Below are positions 16,798 to 25,524 of a DNA stretch of 64,000 nucleotides, in pieces (the first letter of the stretch is position 1; every line of letters starts with the position of its first letter). Position numbers and translations under genes: made by a program. The stretch lies in NCBI RefSeq assembly GCF_004102045.2, contig NZ_CP029684.2, forward strand, positions 310,001 through 374,000. The letters are read 5' to 3'. The stretch comes from Oenococcus sicerae. GTDB taxonomy: Bacteria > Bacillota > Bacilli > Lactobacillales > Lactobacillaceae. A model generated the notes under the pieces. It was not told where the DNA came from, did no database searches, and was given only the letters and a program-made list of their open reading frames with translations.

Positions 16798-17289
16798 TTA
16801 AACAATATTGGAATTTTTAAATTCATCCGCTGACAAAATCAAAATCTTAGAAATATCCTGTTTCCGTAATTCGGTCAAAAAAGCATTGCCATCGTTTTCA
16901 AGGGAATCAAGATAATCGGAATACCTCATATCCTTAGAAATTCGCCTTTCATTCCTAACGTGCTCCAAAAAATCCGTAATCTCTTTTTCTCCAAAAACAG
17001 TCATGGCTATCCTTTTTGCAAATTTATTGTCAGCACCAAACGTATCCATAGTACTGCAGAAACACTCATGGTGGATTCCTTGGTAATATTTTCATCTAAC
17101 TTCTGGTCTAGAATTAGGTTTCGATCCTTATACATCATCACGCCGGCAAAATCTATAAATTTAGGAACGTCCAATTGTCTTCAAAGAAATTAGAATGGTT
17201 GAATGAGCCAGCATCAGCACATGCAGATTTCTTTTTTCAGATGCACCAACAGGCTCATTAATTAAATGAAGAGAATCTGAACGTTTCAC
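16798..17289 (-). pseudogene. Small component upstream of the ATPase-TOPRIM gene, frameshifted
   Basis: The frame starts with GTG at 17289 inside the stop of the membrane-protein gene, reads MKRSDSLHLINEPVGASEK and NLHVLMLAHSTILISLKT, then breaks near 17180. Between about 17178 and 17055 coding sequence continues in another frame (LDVPKFIDFAGVMMYKDRN, ENITKESTMSVSAVLW). After about 17050 it returns to the first frame (DTFGADNKFAKRIAMTVFG to the stop at 16798). The two shifts cancel: 492 bp equals 164 codons. The last 83 codons have an ATG at 17049 and could be made alone. No known family; helical. Confidence 0.55.
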
Positions 17290-18191
17290 AGCAAACCAAA
17301 GAGCTGGCAGTAATTCTCAGCCCATTTTTCTTGCTGCCGTCTTAGCTCTTCATTGTCAGTAGCTTCCGGAGTTAATGAGTAAGCAACTAAATGGTGACTT
17401 TTCAAGTAAAAATGCCCATTAACACCATCACCGTTAATCATGAATGATTTATCTCCCAGAGCAGAATTAGCAGACACGATAATGACTTCGTTCCCCTCCT
17501 CTAGACTATGTGGGTTCACTAATCTATATGCTTGAAGTGCATTCATTATGTAGGGTTTTGTTTCCACTAAAGCGATTGCATTGTCCCCAAAAAAATTTCG
17601 ATCCTTGTCACAACAAGGAAAATGCCTAACGATGTCTTTTTCCTCCACCATTCCTTTCGCAACGGTCACGTCTTTCTTCAACACCACATAGTAATAGCGC
17701 ACACTGTCAACAAAAGTTTCCGGTCCATTTGTTGGTAAAAGACGAATAGTTTCGTAAGCTGCTGGCATAACCCATCGAGGCAAACTTTTAAGTCGTTGAT
17801 CTATCATTTGATTGCGTCTTGTTGATTCATCGAGGAAAAGAGCAATGAAGGTACTTAACATGATACCGACCCCAGTTATTAAACTTCCATAATTCTTAGA
17901 CCCCTTTATGTCCATTCCCAAAGCGACAATAAGCACTAATTCTAAAATTAAAAACGACGATATCACAAAAACTTCGATCACAAGTAATCGATCATTGAAC
18001 CACTTAATTAGTTTTTTAAATTTTTCATTAGCAAAGCTGATAATACTCAGAACTACAAATGCGCCGATTATCAGATAAGAAATACTAAATCGAAAATTTC
18101 TGAAGTCTGGAAATAGCAGCGTAAAAACTAAAGTAACCAAAAACAAAAAAGAAAAAATGAGACCATTTCTCTTATTATTGCCATCCTGCAT
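17286..18191 (-). CDS. Four-helix membrane protein of unknown function
   Basis: 301 residues from the ATG at 18191 (a TTG at 18212 would add seven). Four membrane helices at about 10-28, 37-54, 72-91 and 100-118, with a soluble C-terminal part of about 180 residues after LDESTRRNQMIDQRLK. No family recognised. The next gene starts within its stop codon (GTGA), so the three genes down to 15091 look like one operon. A TATAAT box 9 nt before the ATG and no ribosome site suggest a leaderless mRNA. Possible membrane effector or sensor of a defence cassette (inference). Confidence 0.65.
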   Translation of the reverse strand: MQDGNNKRNGLIFSFLFLVTLVFTLLFPDFRNFRFSISYLIIGAFVVLSIISFANEKFKKLIKWFNDRLLVIEVFVISSFLILELVLIVALGMDIKGSKNYGSLITGVGIMLSTFIALFLDESTRRNQMIDQRLKSLPRWVMPAAYETIRLLPTNGPETFVDSVRYYYVVLKKDVTVAKGMVEEKDIVRHFPCCDKDRNFFGDNAIALVETKPYIMNALQAYRLVNPHSLEEGNEVIIVSANSALGDKSFMINGDGVNGHFYLKSHHLVAYSLTPEATDNEELRRQQEKWAENYCQLFGLL

Positions 18192-18267
18192 TATGCAAAC
18201 ATTATAGAACAAACTGCAAATAGAAATTCACAATTTTTAAATAGCCCAGAAACCTCTTTCTTTTATT

Positions 18268-18420
18268 TCAGTACACCATACACCATATAGAGTCATCTGA
18301 GAGGCCCTCCATCATCACCGGCATTTGTCCAGCTTTTAAAACTCCTAAAATAGCCTCATTACGAATGTCTTTCAGATCAGTGAAAGTTGAAGATATGAAA
18401 AACTTGAATACTTTGCTCAT
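18268..18420 (-). pseudogene. DUF4062 N-terminal fragment
   Basis: A 50-codon frame with ATG at 18420 after AAGAAG. It reads KVFKFFISSTFTDLKDIRNE, then MPVMMEG, the clear start of a DUF4062 domain (TIR-like fold, found at the front of STAND-type and other immunity proteins). The family normally continues for another 60 or more residues; here it ends after SDDSIWCMVY with a stop. A truncated defence gene. Confidence 0.65.
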
Positions 18421-18544
18421 ATTAACTTCTTAACACCTAGCTCGCCTAAAAATATGTTTGTAATCAAAAAGCAGAATTACAATGTACCAGAAAAGTTAAA
18501 GCTAAAGGAACGAGAGAAGCTACGTAATAAATTTAAAAAAACAA

Positions 18545-19423
18545 TCAACCATGATTTTTTAGTCTGTTAGCAATTAAAAATTTGAAAATAGGCAAGTGGA
18601 TCAAAACACTTGCAAATAGATACTGATATTTATACTCCGAATATAACAACGCACGTAGATCCTGATGAAGATGGGCTTTACATTTCAGAAACTTGATAAT
18701 GTTCCAACTAGTCTTAAAAAAATTAGGTTCAACAATGATCCCATAGTCCCTCTGGAGTATGGCGGAAATCACTATTCTAGTTCCTATCATCTCCGATCGA
18801 TAATTCAACATCGTGTTTTGTCCAGTGATTTTTTTTTGGGAGCCCACCTGTTTTTGAAAATAAACTTTCTTATGCAAGAGATTTTCAATCCAAAAAATAT
18901 GATCTTCATTAAATTCGAGAGAATCAAGAAAATAGACTATATGCCTATTTCGAAATACCACAGAGGCGATTTCAAAAATGTTTGTGTTAATTAAATCGTG
19001 CACATTGATTTGATCTGTATATGGAATAGATATTTTGGTTTTGTTATCTCTCTGGCATATTAAAGACTCGTCTGCGAAAGCAAAATAACTAGGATTATTA
19101 TCTAAAAAATTTGTTGCTCGTGATACATGCCCCTTGATAAATTCATCATCAGAATCAAGAAAATTAATAAATTCCCCTCCCGCAATGTGCAACCCTGAAT
19201 TCCTAGCTCGGCTCCTCCCTGGTTCCGAAAAAATAATTTTTAGTCTGCTGTCATTACTAAACTGATTGATAATTGTTTCTGTATTATCTGTCGAACCATT
19301 CAGCACAACAATTACTTCATCATTTGCTTGTATTTCATCAAAAACAGACTTCAACGTAGAGAAAATTGTTCCCTCATTATTTCTTGTAGGAATGATTATA
19401 GAAGTTCTGATATAAAGGGTCAT
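18545..19423 (-). CDS. Family 2 glycosyltransferase
   Basis: 292 residues. GT-A fold start SIIIPTRNNEGTIFSTLKSV, a Asp triplet region VVLNGSTDNT, GRSRARNSGLHIAGGEFINFLDSDDEF with the DSDD metal-binding motif. No membrane helix. Adds a sugar from a nucleotide donor to the lipid-linked repeat unit of the exopolysaccharide. Starts within the stop of the previous gene (ATGA overlap), and is the last gene of the cluster. Donor and linkage unknown. AT-rich. Confidence 0.85.
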   Translation of the reverse strand: MTLYIRTSIIIPTRNNEGTIFSTLKSVFDEIQANDEVIVVLNGSTDNTETIINQFSNDSRLKIIFSEPGRSRARNSGLHIAGGEFINFLDSDDEFIKGHVSRATNFLDNNPSYFAFADESLICQRDNKTKISIPYTDQINVHDLINTNIFEIASVVFRNRHIVYFLDSLEFNEDHIFWIENLLHKKVYFQKQVGSQKKITGQNTMLNYRSEMIGTRIVISAILQRDYGIIVEPNFFKTSWNIIKFLKCKAHLHQDLRALLYSEYKYQYLFASVLIHLPIFKFLIANRLKNHG

Positions 19424-20355
19424 ATTCTCCCTCGTATTAACAGCACTCTAAGCACTAAATCTTGTGCTAAAGAGCCAACAGTGAACTTTCGTGAAAAAAA
19501 CAAATGCACTCTAGAAAAAAAGTTCCGTCTCGAACGGATGATCTCTTCTGCCAATTTACGTTCGGATAAATGTAAAAAAGGATTTAATTCCACCAAAATG
19601 AGTTTGGCAATCATGGAATTGTACCCTGAATTTTTACGGATTCTTTTTCTAAGCTCAGTCGCTTTACCAATTATATGAATCATTTTTGAAATTTTAGAAC
19701 TCTCTCCTTTGAATCCAGATGCGTTTGCGTCATGTTGCCGATATCTAGTTAAGGACTCATTAAGAAAAAAAATCTTTCCACAGGCAATCGCGACAGATGC
19801 GATCCAATTATCGTGCCCTAAAAATGCTACATGATCTATGTTGTTGGTTACCAAAATATTCAATAATCCCTTGTTAAAAACGAATGTCATGCCATATAAG
19901 GGTCGAAAATTTGTATCTAAAAAGTTATTTAGTTTGTGTTCATATGGATATAGTGCACCAGCATCACCATGACCCTCAATAAAAACCCGAGCGTTGCTGA
20001 CGAGCAAAATGGGTTCTTTTCCATTGATTTGTGAACAACTATGTTTTAGTTTTTTTGAAAACCAAATATCATCTTGATCTGAAAAAGCTATAAAATCAAA
20101 ATCGCGTACCTCGGGAAAATTGATTAGATGCAGAAAACTTTTTTGGTATCCAATATTTTTGCCCAAAAATAACTCAATCTGCTGTGGATATTGATCAAGA
20201 TAGGTTTTTATAATTTTTACCGTTTGATCAGTTGACCCATCATCTCTGATAAACAGTTTAACTTGTACCTCGTCCTGAGACAGAATGCTATCAATCTGCT
20301 CATTCAAAAATTGCTCGCCATTATAAGTTGACATTAAAACCGCTACTTTATACAT
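19420..20355 (-). CDS. Family 2 glycosyltransferase
   Basis: 311 residues. AVLMSTYNGEQFLNEQIDSIL at the start, IRDDGSTDQTV, and FIAFSDQDDIWF carrying the SDQDD metal motif: the rhamnosyltransferase-type GT2 subgroup. ATG at 20355 is preceded by AGGAGCG and overlaps the end of the polymerase gene by 8 bp, which decides against the upstream ATG. Part of repeat-unit assembly. A rhamnose donor is only suggested by subgroup. Confidence 0.85.
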   Translation of the reverse strand: MYKVAVLMSTYNGEQFLNEQIDSILSQDEVQVKLFIRDDGSTDQTVKIIKTYLDQYPQQIELFLGKNIGYQKSFLHLINFPEVRDFDFIAFSDQDDIWFSKKLKHSCSQINGKEPILLVSNARVFIEGHGDAGALYPYEHKLNNFLDTNFRPLYGMTFVFNKGLLNILVTNNIDHVAFLGHDNWIASVAIACGKIFFLNESLTRYRQHDANASGFKGESSKISKMIHIIGKATELRKRIRKNSGYNSMIAKLILVELNPFLHLSERKLAEEIIRSRRNFFSRVHLFFSRKFTVGSLAQDLVLRVLLIRGRI

Positions 20356-21640
20356 GAATACGCTCCTTATGAATAATGCATGACCCATAATCTATGAAAA
20401 TCAAAACTAAAGAAAACATCCATACCCTGCCGGTATCAAGCGGCGAGAGAGAGATAGAAGATAATAATAGGTATGCTAAGGAAATCAACACAACTTGTTT
20501 GTGTTTTGACAATACGCAAGCAATCACCAAAATTATTAGAAGCCAGCCAACGAAAATAATACCGAGGCACCCCAATATACTTAAAGTACCAAGCACTCCA
20601 ATATCTGTATACCATAAATGTCCACCGGCAGCATCGACTCCAGGTACCCCATGTAACAACCACCAATATCTATCACTATTTGGAAAACCAATACCAAACC
20701 ACCTATTATAAAAAATGTGATTTGAAAAATAGTTAACAGATGATGCCCGAGCAATGTAGCTCGCTGCCCTATCACCGTTCAAATTAGTGAAACCCAAAGA
20801 TAGGAAGAAACGATAAATTCCAAGAGTTAACAAAAAAATAAATATTGGAACGAAGATCTTCAAAATTTTTTCTCTTTTTAAATTGATAATTTGGAATAAA
20901 ACTGAAACAGCGCATACAATAATGCAAATTAACAAATACATTCGGCCCTTGCTAAGAAATGCATGAAACACTAAACCAAACAAAATGAGTAAATAATCTG
21001 AAAAAACCCATTTTTTTTGGAGCAAAAAAGGCTTTATTGACACACAATAAACCATAAAAGTGACAAATTCTGTACCCTCAGTAAATCTTCCCAAAGCATA
21101 AATATTAGAAAGAGCTACAGGCGTATAGAAAAATAAAACACGCCCTGTTTCAAAAAAAACAAAACCTCCTAATATCTGGACACCAATATAAAATAAACAA
21201 AATTTTTTGGCAACTTGATAAAACCACTCTATATTATCTCTACCAGACAAGAAAGGATGCAAAGAGAAATAACCAATTAAAATAAAAAAACCATAATAGT
21301 CTGAAAGAGTATGATAAATAGTTTGACTATAAATATCTGAAGAAGCAATTGTAATGGCAGCCACAGATATAAACAGAAATATAATTGGTAAACTAAATAG
21401 CCATTGGCCATGAGATGTTTTATCAAAAATACGCGTCCGTTGAATAGGACCGTCAGTGCTTTTAAAAAGCAAGGGAAACAGAAAGGGAATAATTAAAAAA
21501 ATCATTTCTGCTTTCTTTGAAAATTCAGAATTAAAACTTGTTAAAATCGAATTAAGTCCAGGAATGAGATCAAAAAAATAAGTTTGCAAAATCAACAGAA
21601 TTAGGATGACGAATTTATACAGTTGCTTTTTTTTAATCAT
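20348..21640 (-). CDS. wzy: Wzy-type exopolysaccharide polymerase
   Basis: 430 residues with about 11 membrane helices and one larger loop near residues 290-345 (GDRAASYIARASS, GFPNSDRYWWLLHGVPG), the pattern of Wzy O-antigen/capsule polymerases; no strong sequence signature exists for the family. It lies between the flippase gene (8-bp overlap) and glycosyltransferases, which supports the role: joining lipid-linked repeat units outside the membrane. SD TAGGAG before the ATG. Confidence 0.75.
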   Translation of the reverse strand: MIKKKQLYKFVILILLILQTYFFDLIPGLNSILTSFNSEFSKKAEMIFLIIPFLFPLLFKSTDGPIQRTRIFDKTSHGQWLFSLPIIFLFISVAAITIASSDIYSQTIYHTLSDYYGFFILIGYFSLHPFLSGRDNIEWFYQVAKKFCLFYIGVQILGGFVFFETGRVLFFYTPVALSNIYALGRFTEGTEFVTFMVYCVSIKPFLLQKKWVFSDYLLILFGLVFHAFLSKGRMYLLICIIVCAVSVLFQIINLKREKILKIFVPIFIFLLTLGIYRFFLSLGFTNLNGDRAASYIARASSVNYFSNHIFYNRWFGIGFPNSDRYWWLLHGVPGVDAAGGHLWYTDIGVLGTLSILGCLGIIFVGWLLIILVIACVLSKHKQVVLISLAYLLLSSISLSPLDTGRVWMFSLVLIFIDYGSCIIHKERIHV

Positions 21641-23213
21641 GGATTCTCCTAAGATAACTCACACATATTTTGGCGAAATAACCGTATTCTTCCGTTCGGA
21701 AAAAAATCAAAAAGCATACAACCGTTGGAACAAAAAATGCGATTGTGGTATACAATAGAAAATCGTCAAGTCCTTTGTACACAAATGTAGATTTACACAA
21801 ATACAAAATTATGAATTGAAAAAGTACCCCAATAACATCTCTGATCGTAGAGGAAAGAATGGCTTTTAGTTTAATTCCAAGGCCGTACTTCAAAACAATA
21901 TAAGGTTCATACCAGACAACAAAAACCACAACCGAAAACGTTGTACCCAAGAGTATTCCAAAGATACCCAAATGGAAAAAAAAAGCTAATCCAAATGACA
22001 TTGCTAAATTCAAGGCCGATTCAATAATTGATTTCCACCGTTGATTCCATGCTAATCCATATGCATCTATAAATGTTAATGGTGTCTTTCTATAAACATC
22101 TAAAAATAGATTAAAAGAAATTAAAAAAATAATTGCGTCGCTTAGGAGGAATTTTTTTCCAAGCCACGCTGCAATGAAGGGATTAATTAACATGAACAAG
22201 CCGCTGAAAATATACAGAGCAATCACAACATTCACAAAGTGAATTTTTTTGAAGATTTGAAAATCGCTTTTACTTTTATCCAATTTTAATAAACCAATCG
22301 TTGATGTAAGCCCTGAAAAAAGCCTGCTGACCAAGGACTGGAGAGTAGCCACAATCAGTGAATAATTTGAATATAATCCAACTTGTACAATGCCAACAAA
22401 CATCGATATTAAAATATTGTCTGTGCTATAAGCTGTAATTGTGCCAACCTTGTTAGAAAAATTACCAATTGTCAATTTTTTGATTGAAGATACAGTTCGA
22501 GGATCTAAGTGATAATTAGATATCTGTTTATTTATGTAAGGATATTCTTTGTCTACTTGAAATGAAATAGCAATATTTGAAATAACAGTAAAGAAAACAC
22601 TCACCGCAGCATAGGCAATAAAACTTTTTAGCAAAAACAAAGTTAGCATCTGGCACAGAGACGAAAGAGTGTTAAATACCAGTAAGTTAAGCTGATTTTT
22701 ATAATTCTTTTGATCTGCATCTAGTAATGATCTCTTGTATGTGAAAAAGTATCCTGAAACTGAATTTAACAAAAAGAAAAAGTAAACTATCCGGATTTCC
22801 AGCATCGTTGTGGGCTGACCTTGAATCTGCTGGTTCACAAAAGGAAATATAGCCACACCCAGAATCAATACTGAAATTCCGATAATTTGGTAGATTTTTT
22901 TGAATAGGTGCATAAGCCTAATAATTAAAATCTCATCTCGAGATTGAAGTGGGGCATACAAAGAGTAAATGATTGCTGTTCCAATACCAAGCTCTGCTAA
23001 AGACAAAGTTCCTAGAACATTCGTGAAAAGACCATTGTATCCAAGAAAGGTTGATCCCAAAAAATGGATAAAAAAAGTGCGATTTAGAAATTGTAATACG
23101 GTGTTTAGGGCCACAACAAGAACACCAGAGAAGGTATTTAAAAAAATGGCCTTAAAACCAAATGAAACGGGTTTAGTATTACGCTCTGGCCTTGTATCTC
23201 TTTTATCCAGCAT
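21633..23213 (-). CDS. wzx: Wzx-type polysaccharide flippase
   Basis: 526 residues, about 14 membrane helices, MATE-like/MOP superfamily. The N-terminal FLNTFSGVLVVALNTVLQFLNRTFF and LGYNGLFTNVLGTLSLAELGIGTAI are typical for Gram-positive Wzx flippases. It carries lipid-linked repeat units across the membrane. First of a tightly overlapping block with wzy and two GT2 genes; upstream there is a 160-bp AT-rich gap that may hold a secondary promoter. Confidence 0.85.
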   Translation of the reverse strand: MLDKRDTRPERNTKPVSFGFKAIFLNTFSGVLVVALNTVLQFLNRTFFIHFLGSTFLGYNGLFTNVLGTLSLAELGIGTAIIYSLYAPLQSRDEILIIRLMHLFKKIYQIIGISVLILGVAIFPFVNQQIQGQPTTMLEIRIVYFFFLLNSVSGYFFTYKRSLLDADQKNYKNQLNLLVFNTLSSLCQMLTLFLLKSFIAYAAVSVFFTVISNIAISFQVDKEYPYINKQISNYHLDPRTVSSIKKLTIGNFSNKVGTITAYSTDNILISMFVGIVQVGLYSNYSLIVATLQSLVSRLFSGLTSTIGLLKLDKSKSDFQIFKKIHFVNVVIALYIFSGLFMLINPFIAAWLGKKFLLSDAIIFLISFNLFLDVYRKTPLTFIDAYGLAWNQRWKSIIESALNLAMSFGLAFFFHLGIFGILLGTTFSVVVFVVWYEPYIVLKYGLGIKLKAILSSTIRDVIGVLFQFIILYLCKSTFVYKGLDDFLLYTTIAFFVPTVVCFLIFFRTEEYGYFAKICVSYLRRIHD

Positions 23214-23372
23214 CTGTGCCTCCCTTTGTTGCCATTCTTATATCCTTTCTAATTAGTCTTTTGCCATTGCCACACATAACGCACACATGTATTTATTTTT
23301 TTCATAAAATTTGAAAACTTAACTTTAGCAAAGAATAATACTTTTTCGTGCCGCATGTTCGAATATAGCAAC

Positions 23373-23548
23373 TCACACAATATTAAATTTAACAGTTCTA
23401 AATCGCTCTTGTCTCATTAAATCAGGGGACAAATATATCTCTAGTATTCCATTTCCAAATATCAAGGATCTTAAAGCCATAGCTGCGCTTCCTCTTGACT
23501 GTTCTCATGATTATCATATATAACAATTAGAGAAAATGTTTTAGCCAT
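23373..23548 (-). pseudogene. Glycosyltransferase remnant
   Basis: An ATG at 23548 overlaps the stop of the preceding GT4 gene (ATGGCTAA). It reads MAKTFSLIVIYDNHENSQEE, a GT2-type start, then after a shift near 23480 continues as AAMALRSLIFGNGILEIYLS and stops at 23373. A complete gene probably once filled this place between the GT4 gene and wzx and was cut down. Confidence 0.45.
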
Positions 23549-24635
23549 TATTTTGTGCCTTTCTAGCAACTTCAATTAATACATTTTCGAACTTTTGAGC
23601 ACTTGATTTAAATGTCAAACTCTGAACCAACTTTGCACCATTAGTAGCAATCCGAATACGCTTGCTATTGTCATTAAATAAACTAATAATGCTATCTGCT
23701 AGTCCTTGATAATCTTCTACATCATTTAATAAAGCGGTTTGATTTTCAATACCAAAGTCATCCACGCCACCGTTCCTAGTCGAAACTAAAGCAGCCCCAC
23801 TCGCCATGGCTTCAGTGGCCACTAATCCCCATCCTTCCAAAATACTAGTAAACAAAAATATGGAAGATTGATTGTAAATCCGTTCCCTGAGGGTTTTGAT
23901 ATTAGCTTTCTGAATATAGTAAATATAGGTAGGCAAGTTCTCAGGCGGTTCAAAATTACCAAAAAAAATCACTTTTAGATCTGGAAACGACGCATGTACT
24001 ATTTCCAAGGCCTTCAGGCCGGTTCTGGTATCTTTATATTTATTAGGATGGTTGATCAAACTAACCACGTGTCCACGCATTGCAATAGGATTTATAATAT
24101 AAAAATCACTTTTCCGCACATAATTTTTCACCAATACAACATGTGATTCAATTTTTTTTACCAGATTCAACAACCAAGTTGCAACAACAATTTTTTGAAT
24201 TGGAAGCCGCCAGGCAGCTCGGACAATACGTTCTTCGCTATATACTTTTTCATCATGCTGAATCAAATATACCAAGCGATCGGCATTTACTTTTTTTTCA
24301 AAAAGTTCCAAGGCAATCCCGTAATCGCAAGCAAGTATGACATCTTGGTGATCAAACATTCTACGTTTAGTAGAGTAACATGTTTTAAGCAGCACACGTT
24401 TGTCCAAGGAAAGCCAAGTGATTGTCAATTGCTGCTTTGCACGCCTGACAAAATCTAAAAAATGGCCCAAGTGCTTCAAAATATTAAGCTTTCGAAGTTT
24501 ATAAAAAGTATCCGCTTCAAAAATAATTTCCACTTCATGCCCACGAGATACCAAATAATTGGCGTAGTCGTATACAATTTTTCTGCCACCCGAAGCAGTG
24601 TTGTCGTGGAATCGCATTACGATTGAAATTTTCAT
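23541..24635 (-). CDS. Family 4 glycosyltransferase
   Basis: 364 residues, GT-B fold. N-terminal IVMRFHDNTASGGRKIVYDYANYLVSRGHEV, C-terminal FLFTSILEGWGLVATEAMASGAALVSTRNGGVDDF holding the ExxxxxE nucleotide-sugar motif. Soluble or membrane-peripheral; adds a sugar with retention. Starts by a 1-bp TGATG overlap with the previous gene, so strongly coupled. Sugar unknown. Confidence 0.88.
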   Translation of the reverse strand: MKISIVMRFHDNTASGGRKIVYDYANYLVSRGHEVEIIFEADTFYKLRKLNILKHLGHFLDFVRRAKQQLTITWLSLDKRVLLKTCYSTKRRMFDHQDVILACDYGIALELFEKKVNADRLVYLIQHDEKVYSEERIVRAAWRLPIQKIVVATWLLNLVKKIESHVVLVKNYVRKSDFYIINPIAMRGHVVSLINHPNKYKDTRTGLKALEIVHASFPDLKVIFFGNFEPPENLPTYIYYIQKANIKTLRERIYNQSSIFLFTSILEGWGLVATEAMASGAALVSTRNGGVDDFGIENQTALLNDVEDYQGLADSIISLFNDNSKRIRIATNGAKLVQSLTFKSSAQKFENVLIEVARKAQNNG

Positions 24636-25504
24636 CAGTTTTCCTGCCCGAACAAATCCAAAAATCGTTGAGTAGACTTAGCCATATTAGTTAATTGAAA
24701 TTTTTGCTGTTTAGCAGCACTTTGAAAAGACGACTTAGTAGCAGTATTTTGATGATGCAATACTTTAATAGTCGGATCGTATTTAGAAACCATACCTTGA
24801 GCTCTTATATGTTTGTCTAGGATTTCGGTTTCAAAATAGAAAAAAGTACCTTCATCGAAAGGGCTGGCTACCTTAATAAAGAAATCTTTAGAAAATATAA
24901 GTAACGAACCGTGCAGGATTACATTCGTCTGAACGCTATCTGATTGAACAACTTTTCCTTGTCTATGTTGTAGCACGAAACGGCGCAAGATCTTTATCCT
25001 CTTTAAATTTGCTCGTAATTTAAATATAAGAGTAGGTTGATTTATTAATCGTACTGACCTCTGATGGATTTGTACAACTTCCTGATTCGAATATGCTTTA
25101 TTTCTTTTTGGGTTTTGGTGAATGCCAGTCTCCGGCACAAAGACATCTGGGCCCATCACGTCAAATCTTTGTTTTTCAAAAGATGCTTGAACAAGTTGGA
25201 TGAAATTTTTTTGTGAAAATTCAATATCATTATTCGCAAGTACAATAAAATCAGGTTTTAGTTTCAAAGCTTCAATATAGCCAATATCATTGCCCCTAGC
25301 AAAACCCACATTCGACTGATTCAAAATAACGTTCACACGACGATTAGTAGCAAAATATTCATCAAGTTTTTGACCAGAGCCATTTGGGGAGGCATTGTCA
25401 ACGATTATAATCCTCTTATCGCCTGTAATGTCGTTCAAAATATGATTAACCTCTTGGAGAGTGGACTTATAGGACATGTAATGTAAAATAACCCAAACAA
25501 ACAT
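24635..25504 (-). CDS. Family 2 glycosyltransferase, rhamnosyltransferase-like
   Basis: 289 residues. VILHYMSYKSTLQEVNHIL, IIIVDNASPNGSG, SNVGFARGNDIGY, VLANNDIEF with the NND metal motif. The GFARGND pattern is common in GT2 rhamnosyltransferases. GGAGG lies 10 nt before the ATG. Ends in overlap with the next gene. Part of repeat-unit synthesis; donor inferred only loosely. Confidence 0.85.
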   Translation of the reverse strand: MFVWVILHYMSYKSTLQEVNHILNDITGDKRIIIVDNASPNGSGQKLDEYFATNRRVNVILNQSNVGFARGNDIGYIEALKLKPDFIVLANNDIEFSQKNFIQLVQASFEKQRFDVMGPDVFVPETGIHQNPKRNKAYSNQEVVQIHQRSVRLINQPTLIFKLRANLKRIKILRRFVLQHRQGKVVQSDSVQTNVILHGSLLIFSKDFFIKVASPFDEGTFFYFETEILDKHIRAQGMVSKYDPTIKVLHHQNTATKSSFQSAAKQQKFQLTNMAKSTQRFLDLFGQEN

Positions 25505-25524
25505 TCAATTTCGCCTCCCTTCTT

